From the NCBI RefSeq assembly GCF_022347745.1, contig NZ_JAKRGC010000032.1:1-33584 (forward strand): DNA of 33,584 nt. Reading direction: 5' to 3'. The notes below the pieces were generated by a model. It saw nothing but the letters and a program-made list of their open reading frames with translations, ran no database searches and was not told the origin of the DNA. Source of the stretch: Streptomyces sp. OfavH-34-F. GTDB lineage: Bacteria; Actinomycetota; Actinomycetes; Streptomycetales; Streptomycetaceae. Shown here one piece after another: positions 8,053-14,615 of this stretch. Position numbers and translations under genes: made by a program. Every line of letters begins with the position of its first letter. The stretch's first letter is position 1.

Positions 8053-8064
8053 TGTGTCAACACA
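8053..8064. promoter_or_regulatory. Candidate LysR-type operator palindrome
   Basis: TGTGTCAACACA is a perfect inverted repeat of five bases around a CA centre, 47 bp upstream of the lysR start. LysR regulators bind T-N11-A type dyads in the divergent region they share with their target, so this is the best site candidate seen. Binding is inferred, not shown. Confidence 0.35.
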
Positions 8065-8110
8065 CCGTCGACCATTAGGTTCACGTCAGGAAGGGGTGGT
8101 GGGACGGGCG

Positions 8111-9040
8111 ATGGAGCTGCGCGAAATCGAGATTTTCCTGACTCTGGCGGAGGAGCTGCACTTCGGCCGCACCGCCGAACGCCTCCACGTCACCCCGTCC
8201 CGAGTGAGCCACGTCATCAAGAAGCAGGAACGCCGCATCGGCTCCCCGCTGTTCGAGCGCACGTCCCGCACCGTGCGTCTCACCGCGCTCGGCGAGGAGC
8301 TCCGCGACGAGCTGCTGCCGGCGCACCAGCGCATCCGCAGTGCCCTGGAACGGGCCACCGTCCAGGGGCGGGCCATGGAAGGGGAGCTGCGCATCGGCTA
8401 TACGACCCCCTGGTGCGCCGAACTGCTGCTGCGGGCGGGCGACGCGTTCCGGTCCCAGTACTCCGGCTGGTCCGTGCGGGCCAGGGAGATCCCGTTCACC
8501 GATCCCTACGGCTCGCTCCAGCGCGGCGAGGTCCACGCGCAGATCGCGGAGTTCCCCGTGCTCGAACCCGGCATCGTCACCGGACCAGTGCTCTTTCGTG
8601 AGCCCAAGGCCCTGATGCTGCCCGCCGACCATCCGCTGGCCCGCGCCTCGACGGTGTCTCTGGAAGACCTGGCCGACGTGCCGATGATCCGGCTGGAGCT
8701 GGACACCATCCGATCGAAGGCCGCTGTCGAGACCCACTTCCCTCAGCGCACCCCCATGGGCCGCTCCATCCCGCGAGGTCCCTCCTGCTCCTCCTGGTAC
8801 GAGATCCCCGTGATGGTCGCCGCCGGGTTCGGAGCGTCGATCGTGGCGGCGCGGGCCGCGGAGTACCACGCTCGACCGGGCATCACCTTCGTCCCCTTCA
8901 GTGACGCGCCGACGCTGGACTACGGCGTGCTGCTGCCCGCCGCCGGTACCGCTCCGCTGGTGGAGCCCTTCGTCGACCTGCTCCGTACCCATGCGGCCGG
9001 CGCTCCCCTCCCTGCCCGGGAGGGCCGGCTGCGGCGCTGA
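8111..9040 (+). CDS. LysR-family transcriptional regulator
   Basis: A 309-aa LysR-type regulator. Residues 1-60 form the winged helix-turn-helix: 'MELREIEIFLTLAEELHFGRT' followed by AERLHVTPSRVSHVIKKQE and the wing 'LFERTSRTVRLTALG'. The rest is the periplasmic-binding-like effector domain, with the usual 'GELRIGYT' opening and 'VMVAAGFGASIVAARAA' near the end. Family members work as tetramers in the cytoplasm, binding the divergent promoter and responding to a small ligand. It is divergently oriented from the serine hydrolase at 6571-7800, the likely target. The ATG at 8111 is preferred; a GTG at 8099 is possible, and the AGGAAGGGG site at 8088-8096 does not separate them cleanly. Confidence 0.93.
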   Translation: MELREIEIFLTLAEELHFGRTAERLHVTPSRVSHVIKKQERRIGSPLFERTSRTVRLTALGEELRDELLPAHQRIRSALERATVQGRAMEGELRIGYTTPWCAELLLRAGDAFRSQYSGWSVRAREIPFTDPYGSLQRGEVHAQIAEFPVLEPGIVTGPVLFREPKALMLPADHPLARASTVSLEDLADVPMIRLELDTIRSKAAVETHFPQRTPMGRSIPRGPSCSSWYEIPVMVAAGFGASIVAARAAEYHARPGITFVPFSDAPTLDYGVLLPAAGTAPLVEPFVDLLRTHAAGAPLPAREGRLRR

Positions 9041-9464
9041 CCCCGGCACGTCGTTGCCCGGGCAGGCACCACGTCGCCGTGCGCCAAGGCCAGGCTGAAC
9101 CGGCTTTGTTCACGAGATCGGGTTCTGGCGCTTTCCGCGAAGCGCGTACGCCGCGTGACGACTGACCTGACCGTACCCGCGCCGAGCACGCCGCTGTCCA
9201 CGCGCTGCTGGCCGCCGGCCACAGCCGACGGTCGGTCCAGCGCGAGCTCGGCGTGACTTACCGCACCGTTCAGCGGGCGGCCGTCGCTGCACGTCCAACC
9301 ACTCGAACGTGTGGATTCAAAAGCGACCAGGCAGGCGGCCCTTGCCCGAAACGCGAAAATCGCCAGCACGTTCGAGACATTCACCCGTCCGTGGCCGTTA
9401 CGGCTTTGGGTTCGGCGCGTTCTTAGAGCACCAGTACCAACCGCCGGCCCAGACGGAGGACACC
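9041..9464. other. Gene-poor stretch with hairpin and transposase remnant
   Basis: After lysR comes a 6-bp stem hairpin (GCGCTT/AAGCGC, 9128-9145), which may end lysR transcription, then the transposase-like fragment at about 9178-9300. The rest, about 9300-9450, shows no family-like coding frame and is less GC-rich than its surroundings. The promoter of the downstream operon should lie here, but no clear -10/-35 pair could be chosen. Confidence 0.4.
9178..9300 (+). pseudogene. Probable ISL3-family transposase fragment (HTH region)
   Basis: About 40 codons in one frame read RAEHAAVHALLAAGHSRRSV followed by QRELGVTYRTVQR. This matches the second helix-turn-helix segment of ISL3-family transposases as I know them (HxxVHxLLxxGHSxRxIxRxLGxxxRTVxRF). 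The fragment has no start, no DDE catalytic part and no recognisable inverted repeats; it loses similarity at the end. It could also be a remnant of another resolvase-like HTH protein. It lies directly upstream of the Nudix/methyltransferase operon and supports past insertion or rearrangement at this edge. Confidence 0.5.
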
Positions 9465-9608
9465 ATGAACACCGCTCCCGCCCCCGCTAATCGCTCCGGA
9501 TTCGAACAGCGACGGCGGGTTCCGCTCACCACACCGCCCTCCGGAACCCGCCCGTCCGACCTCTTCGCGCACCGTTCAGCACGACGGGATACGAGGTGGG
9601 GGGCATGA
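9465..9608 (+). CDS. Small ORF, 47 aa: candidate precursor or leader peptide
   Basis: ATG at 9465 follows a strong ribosome site (GGAGGA, five bases away), and the stop overlaps the ABC transporter ATG (ATGA, 9605-9608). That arrangement is what translated, coupled small genes show. The peptide is basic and rich in Pro, Thr, Ser and Arg, with an N-terminal 'MNTAPAPANRSGFEQRRR', a middle 'VPLTTPPSGTRPSDLF' and a tail ending 'RRDTRWGA'. It has no Cys, no hydrophobic signal and no FxLD motif. Given the peptide-type methyltransferases and exporter downstream, it could be a RiPP precursor, with Asp32 and Asp42 as possible methylation sites. It could instead be a regulatory leader controlling translation of the transporter. 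Codon use is less GC-biased than in its neighbours. I know of no family match. Confidence 0.5.
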   Translation: MNTAPAPANRSGFEQRRRVPLTTPPSGTRPSDLFAHRSARRDTRWGA

Positions 9609-11605
9609 GCGGCGGCAGTGACGCAGACGGCATCCGCCGGGGTGCGGTGCCTGGCCCGCGCGAGGCGGAGCTTCCGCTGCCGCCCGCCGCTGTGCCCGGC
9701 GGGCCGCACGACGGAGACATCGCGGACGGTCTGGAGGAGGCGTACTGGACCGTGTACGACGGCGCCGCGTCCAAGGCCACGGTGGGGCAGATCCTCGCGC
9801 GTCTCCCCCGGATCGTGCAGCGGATCGGTCGGCTGGCCTGGGCAGCGGACCGGGCCGCGACCCTCTCGGTCGTGATCCTGCAGATGGCGTCGGCCGCGAT
9901 GACGGCGTTCGGGCTGATGGCCTCGGTCGCCGTCCTGCGGGAGCTGTTCGCCGAGGGGCCGACCCCGGACCGGGTGCGCGCGGCCGTCCCCCAACTCCTG
10001 GTCGTCGTCGGCCTTCTGGCCGCTCGGGCCCTCCTGGAGGCGGGCGTCGCCGTCGCGGAGGCCCGGGTGACCCCGAAGATCCGCACCGCTCTGGAGTGCG
10101 AGTTCCTCACCCTGACCGCCCATGTGCGGCTGGAGGTCGTCGACGACGCGGACTGGCACGACGAGGCGTACCGGGCCAACGACCGCGGCCTGTTCTACGC
10201 CCGGCAGATCGTCGGCCAGGTCGTCTCCCTGGCCGCCGCACTGCTCGGGCTCGTGGGCACCGCCGGCGTCCTGGGCGTCCTCCACCCGGCCCTGCTGCCG
10301 CTGCTCCTGCTGTCCGTGCTGCCGGTCGGCGCAGCCGCCGTACGGGCCGCCCGGGCGCGCTTCCACAGCTTCAAGCGGTGGAACACGCTGCAGCGCAGGG
10401 TGCGGGTCTTCTCCTGGCTGCTGCTGGAGCGGGACGCCGCCGCCGAACTCCGCTCGGACACCGCGCAGGGCGCGCTGCTGGACGAGCACCGGCGTCTGAC
10501 GACGCGGATCGCCGAGGAGGACACCCGGCTGGGCGTGGGCTCGGCCCGGCTGGCCCTGGCGGGCCGGGCCGTCGGCGGGATCGGCACCGGCATCACGTAC
10601 ACGGCGCTCGGCGCCATGCTGATCGCGGGCTGGCTGCCGCTGGCCGCCGGGGCGGGTGCGGTCCTGGCCATCCAGGCCGCCCAGTCCTCGCTGACCCGGC
10701 TCGTCGAGGTTTCGCACCTGGTCTACGAACACGCCATGTGGGTGGACGACCTGCTCGCCTTCCAGAAACGCTGCCGCACCCTCCAGCCGCGGCGCGGCGG
10801 GCTGCCCGCCCCCGAGAACGTGAAGACCATCGCGCTGGAGGACGTGTCCTTCACCTACCCGGGGAAGGACACCCCGGCGCTGGACGGTATCTCCTTGACG
10901 CTGCACGCCGGGCAGACGGTCGCGTTCGTCGGCGTCAACGGCAGCGGCAAGTCCACCTGCGCCCGGCTCCTCGCGGGCCTGTACGAGCCCCAGGACGGGG
11001 GCACGGTCGCCTGGGACGGCGTGAACGTGCTGGACATGGACGCCGAATCGCTGCACGCCCGGGTGGGCTGCGTGCTCCAGGACCCGGTGCGGTTCCCGTT
11101 CAGCGCGCTGGCCAACCTGACGGTCTCGCGGGGCACACTCACCGAGGCCGACCCGCGCCGGGCCCTGGACGCCGCGCGGGCCTCCGGCGCCGAGCAGGTC
11201 ATCGCCGCACTGCCCGGCCGGTGGGAGGCGCTGCTGTCCAAGCGGTTCCGCGGCGGTCAGGAACTGTCCGCCGGCCAGTGGGCGAAGATCGCCGTCGCCC
11301 GCGGCCTGTACAAGAACGCCCCCGTCCTGCTCCTGGACGAACCGACCGCCAGCATGGACCCCCGCGCCGAGCACGCCGTGTACGAAGCGGTCCTGCGGGA
11401 CAGTCCGCGCCCTGACAGGATCACGGTGCTGATCTCGCACCGGCTGGCCAGCGTCGTCGCCTGCGACCGCATCTTCGTGTTCGACGCCGGCCGCATCACC
11501 GAGAGCGGCACCCACCAGGAGCTGATGGACCTCGGCGGCGAGTACGCCGCCATGTTCACCCTCCAGGCCGCCGGCTACCGCGCCGAGGCCGGGGAGGCGG
11601 CGTGA
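9605..11605 (+). CDS. ABC transporter, fused permease and ATP-binding (exporter type)
   Basis: A 667-aa half-transporter, probably a homodimeric exporter in the cytoplasmic membrane. The N-terminal 80 residues are hydrophilic. Membrane segments lie at about 86-112, 127-150, 201-250 (two) and 319-360 (two). The nucleotide-binding domain follows from about 410: Walker A GVNGSGKST (about 443-451), Q-loop 'VLQDPVRF', signature LSAGQ (about 555; Gly replaced by Ala in LSGGQ), Walker B LLLDEPT (about 575) and H-loop ISHRL (about 611). There is no C39 peptidase domain. The ATG at 9605 overlaps the 47-aa ORF; a GTG at 9596 would also be in frame, but GAGG at 9592-9595 favours the ATG. Its place at the head of the Nudix/methyltransferase operon suggests it exports that operon's product. 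Confidence 0.9.
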   Translation: MSGGSDADGIRRGAVPGPREAELPLPPAAVPGGPHDGDIADGLEEAYWTVYDGAASKATVGQILARLPRIVQRIGRLAWAADRAATLSVVILQMASAAMTAFGLMASVAVLRELFAEGPTPDRVRAAVPQLLVVVGLLAARALLEAGVAVAEARVTPKIRTALECEFLTLTAHVRLEVVDDADWHDEAYRANDRGLFYARQIVGQVVSLAAALLGLVGTAGVLGVLHPALLPLLLLSVLPVGAAAVRAARARFHSFKRWNTLQRRVRVFSWLLLERDAAAELRSDTAQGALLDEHRRLTTRIAEEDTRLGVGSARLALAGRAVGGIGTGITYTALGAMLIAGWLPLAAGAGAVLAIQAAQSSLTRLVEVSHLVYEHAMWVDDLLAFQKRCRTLQPRRGGLPAPENVKTIALEDVSFTYPGKDTPALDGISLTLHAGQTVAFVGVNGSGKSTCARLLAGLYEPQDGGTVAWDGVNVLDMDAESLHARVGCVLQDPVRFPFSALANLTVSRGTLTEADPRRALDAARASGAEQVIAALPGRWEALLSKRFRGGQELSAGQWAKIAVARGLYKNAPVLLLDEPTASMDPRAEHAVYEAVLRDSPRPDRITVLISHRLASVVACDRIFVFDAGRITESGTHQELMDLGGEYAAMFTLQAAGYRAEAGEAA

Positions 11606-11760
11606 GGCCCGGCCCCGCACACCCTCGCGCCGGCCCGCCGCCCTTCGACGCGCCCGGGACCGGGCACTTCTGGGCGACGTCGTGTCCTCCCTCGTCAGCG
11701 CCTGCTGCACCGCTCCCTCCCCACCCCTCCCTTCCGTCCCCCACGTCCCGAGGTGATCAC

Positions 11761-13218
11761 GTGCTGCCTTCCCCCTCCGATATCCGAGTGACCATCGAGA
11801 CCTACCTCAGCCGGCATGCCGAGGAACGCCCCTCCCTCGAAGGGCTGCTTGCTCTCCTCGACAGCGCTGAGGAACCGTCCAGCCGCGCCACGATGCCCGG
11901 CCACGTGACCTGCAGCGCCGTGGTCATCGACCGCGACCGCCGGGTGCTCCACATCGGCCACCGGGTGACAGGGTTACTCCTCTGCCCCGGCGGCCACGTC
12001 GAGGCGGGTGACCGTGCGCTCCTGGCCGCGGCCGTGCGCGAGGTGTGCGAAGAGGCTGGGCTGCGCCCCGGCGACCTGTGCCTGACCCCGCAGTTCCTCG
12101 GCGAGCCGATCGATGTGGACGTGCATGACATCGACGCGAACCCGGCCAAAGGTGAGCCCACGCACCAGCACTTCGACGTCCGCTTCGCGTTCTACCTCGC
12201 CGCCGAGCAACCGCCTGCGCTCACCCTGCGGGACGAGGAAGTCAGCGGAGCCCAGTGGCTCCCGTACGCCGACGTGCGGTCCCCGACGCTGCGGGCCAAG
12301 CTGCTGGCCGCCGAGGCACATGGTCTCGACGGGCGGCCGGAACCGGTGAACGCGTCCGCGATCGTCCACGACGGCCACGGCCGGTACCTGCTGCACCTGA
12401 GGGACGCCAACAAGCCGTGGATCTGGGAGCCGGGACGCTGGTCGCTCCTCGGTGGCGGCCGGGAACCGCAGGACCGGACCCTCCTCGACACCGTCCGCAG
12501 GGAGTTGCGCGAGGAGGCCGACCTCACGGTCGCCGGCCTGGAGCCGTACGCGGTCGAGTGGGTCACCGGCATGGACGGGATGAGCGTCCCGGTTCAGGTG
12601 TTCACCGGCCGGTGGAACGGAGATCCGGCCCGTCTGCCGCTCACCGAGGGCGTGATGGTCGCCTGGATGCACCCGGAGAAGTTCCCGTACATGACGATGC
12701 TGTCCTCGACCCGGAAACTCCTGCAACGGCACGCCGCCGAGCATCCTCCCGCGACCGCACCGGCCGGGCCGCCGCCGGGGACCGTTCCGCACGTGGTCGG
12801 CGTCCACCTCTACCTGGAACGCGACGGCCAGGTCATGCTGGGGCTGCGCCACCCGGACTCGGCCTTCGCGGGCCGCACCTGGCACCTGCTCGCGGGCCAC
12901 TGCGAGGCGGAATCGGCAACCGCCTGTCTCGTGCGGGAGGCGTACGAAGAGGCCGGGCTCGTGATCAACCCGGCGGACGTCGAGTTGGTGCACACCGTCC
13001 ACCTCGTCAACCGGCCAGGTGCCCAGCCCCGGATCAATCTGTTCTTCCGCGCCCGGACGTGGGAGGGCGTTCCGGAACTGAGGGAGCCGGACAAGTGCGT
13101 GGCCTGGCAGTGGTGGAGCGCCAAGGACCTGCCCGACCCGATCGTCCCCTACGCGCGGACCGCGATCGAGGGCATCACGGCCGGCCGGGCGTACAGCGAG
13201 CTGGGGTGGGGCCAGTGA
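11761..13218 (+). CDS. Protein with three Nudix domains
   Basis: A 485-aa protein built of three Nudix hydrolase domains in tandem. Box 1 (about 77-101) runs GGHVEAGD...REVCEEAGL, box 2 (about 231-255) GGGREPQD...RRELREEADL, box 3 (about 379-401) AGHCEAES...REAYEEAGL. All keep the REuxEE core that binds metal; boxes 2 and 3 deviate in the leading Gly/Glu part. Nudix enzymes cleave nucleoside diphosphates linked to another group; the substrate is not predictable. The frame is open to 11602, but the GTG at 11761 with GAGGTG eight bases upstream fits best and removes a Pro-rich junk N terminus. The gap after the ABC gene is 155 bp. Its stop overlaps the next start (GTGA), so it is coupled to the PIMT-like gene. 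Confidence 0.88.
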   Translation: MLPSPSDIRVTIETYLSRHAEERPSLEGLLALLDSAEEPSSRATMPGHVTCSAVVIDRDRRVLHIGHRVTGLLLCPGGHVEAGDRALLAAAVREVCEEAGLRPGDLCLTPQFLGEPIDVDVHDIDANPAKGEPTHQHFDVRFAFYLAAEQPPALTLRDEEVSGAQWLPYADVRSPTLRAKLLAAEAHGLDGRPEPVNASAIVHDGHGRYLLHLRDANKPWIWEPGRWSLLGGGREPQDRTLLDTVRRELREEADLTVAGLEPYAVEWVTGMDGMSVPVQVFTGRWNGDPARLPLTEGVMVAWMHPEKFPYMTMLSSTRKLLQRHAAEHPPATAPAGPPPGTVPHVVGVHLYLERDGQVMLGLRHPDSAFAGRTWHLLAGHCEAESATACLVREAYEEAGLVINPADVELVHTVHLVNRPGAQPRINLFFRARTWEGVPELREPDKCVAWQWWSAKDLPDPIVPYARTAIEGITAGRAYSELGWGQ

Positions 13219-14615
13219 CCGGCTCCGCATCGCAGGGCGCGTACGGCGCCCGCTCCCGCATGGTTGACCAGCTCTCGACGGACGGTGTTCTGAGCGACGT
13301 GCTGCTGCGCGAGGCACTGCTGCGCCTGCCGCGCGAGGTCCTGCTCCCCCACGCGTATGTGCGGGTCAGCGGCCCGGGTACGCATCCGATCGACTGGCGC
13401 CTCCTCGACGGTTCCCATCCCGAGGATCGTCAGGAGTGGCTCGACCTGATCCACAGCGGCGAGTCGGTCCTGCTCCAGCGTGACGGCCAGGGACTCGACG
13501 CGCTGGCCCGCGGGCCGGTGACCGGCGGACACATGACGTCCATGTCCACGTACCTCCCCGCCACCGTCGAAGCTCTCCAAGCCCTCGAACTCGGCCCCGG
13601 GCAGCGGTATCTGGAGCTCGGCAGCGGGCCCGGCGTCTCCCTGGCGCTCGCCGCCGCCGTCACCGGCCCCGGGCTCTGCAGCGGGGTGGAGCGGGACGGG
13701 CACATGGCCGCCTTCGCCCAGCGGAACCTGGAGCGGCTGGGCGTCGGCGCGGCCGTCGCCGTGGGCGACGCGCTCGACGGGTGGGCGGCGCGGGCGCCGT
13801 ACGACCGGATCCACTCCGGCATCGGCGTCCCCCGGGTGCCCGAGGCGTGGATGGACCAGCTCGCGCCCGGTGGCCGGCTGCTCACGACGCTCGTGACCCG
13901 CACGCCCAGCTGGCCCGGACAGCTTCTGGCCACCCGCACCGGCGCCGGCGGGATCGAGGCGGTGCTGCGGGGGCGACCGCGAGGCTACCGGCCCATGCTC
14001 GGCTACCGGTGGCTCGACGCGGTGCCGATGCGGCCCGGGATCAAGGCCGACCCGGGTCTGCCGCGCCGGACCCGGTTCGCGCTGCCGCCGGACGACGCGT
14101 ACGGCTTCTGGCTGGCGGCCGCGTATCTGGCGCCCGGGCTCGTCCGCGACTTCCAGGCCGGGACGATGACGATCGTCGCTCCCGGCGAGGACTCCTGGGC
14201 GGTCGCCGGGCCCGGCGAGGCGACCGTCCGCGTCCACGGCCCCCGTGACGTCTGGGCAGACCTGGAGGACGTGCACGCCCGCTGGGTCCTGTCCGGACGG
14301 CCCGACACGTACCGGGTGACCGTCCCGGAACACGGTGGTCCGCAGCACGTCTTCTCCGGCACCGGCCGGCGCGCCCTGCAGTGGGTGCTGCCTCCGCTCG
14401 CGCCGGTGCCCCCACCGCCCCGCAGCCCCTTGCCCGGCCGAGCACGCGACCAAGACCCTGTGAGCCTGTCCGACGCCACGGCGGACGCCTGCACGGTCCT
14501 GTCCGTTCCGGACGGCGCGTCTCAGGCATCTCCAACGGCACAGCCCATCCCATCCCATCGCGAGCCCGTCGAACGCCGGCCCGGCTCTGCCTACGTACGA
14601 GGAGCAGCACGGTGA
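13215..14615 (+). CDS. PIMT-like (protein-L-isoaspartate type) O-methyltransferase
   Basis: A 466-aa class I SAM-dependent methyltransferase of the PCMT/PIMT superfamily. The N terminus reads 'MVDQLSTDGVLSDVLLREALLRLPRE', the helical start common to PIMTs, followed by SAM motif I YLELGSGPGVSLALA (about 131-145). A C-terminal extension with 'YGFWLAAAYLAPGLVRDFQ' resembles that of the PIMT-like enzymes in RiPP clusters (ATP-grasp and FxLD methyltransferase systems). The last about 70 residues after 'ALQWVLP' are Pro/Ser-rich and look unconserved. The start GTG at 13215 overlaps the previous stop; an ATG at 13260 is an alternative. The stop overlaps the next start (GTG at 14612). Such enzymes methylate Asp carboxylates in peptides, giving succinimide or isoAsp; the target here is inferred only. 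Confidence 0.82.
   Translation: MTGSASQGAYGARSRMVDQLSTDGVLSDVLLREALLRLPREVLLPHAYVRVSGPGTHPIDWRLLDGSHPEDRQEWLDLIHSGESVLLQRDGQGLDALARGPVTGGHMTSMSTYLPATVEALQALELGPGQRYLELGSGPGVSLALAAAVTGPGLCSGVERDGHMAAFAQRNLERLGVGAAVAVGDALDGWAARAPYDRIHSGIGVPRVPEAWMDQLAPGGRLLTTLVTRTPSWPGQLLATRTGAGGIEAVLRGRPRGYRPMLGYRWLDAVPMRPGIKADPGLPRRTRFALPPDDAYGFWLAAAYLAPGLVRDFQAGTMTIVAPGEDSWAVAGPGEATVRVHGPRDVWADLEDVHARWVLSGRPDTYRVTVPEHGGPQHVFSGTGRRALQWVLPPLAPVPPPPRSPLPGRARDQDPVSLSDATADACTVLSVPDGASQASPTAQPIPSHREPVERRPGSAYVRGAAR

Larger units (their letters stand above)
7801..8110. promoter_or_regulatory. Divergent intergenic control region between serine hydrolase and lysR
   Basis: No credible gene lies in this 310-bp stretch. 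It holds the ribosome site of the hydrolase (AAGGAG in reverse complement near 7810), the 10-bp tandem repeat at 7921-7956, and a palindrome TGTGT-CA-ACACA at 8053-8064. Divergent promoters and a LysR binding site are expected here by analogy with other LysR-target pairs. Confidence 0.5.

Noticed and set aside
9465..9608. FxLD lanthipeptide precursor
   Set aside because: The peptide has no FxLD motif and no Cys, and no lanthionine enzymes are present; it stays only a generic precursor candidate.
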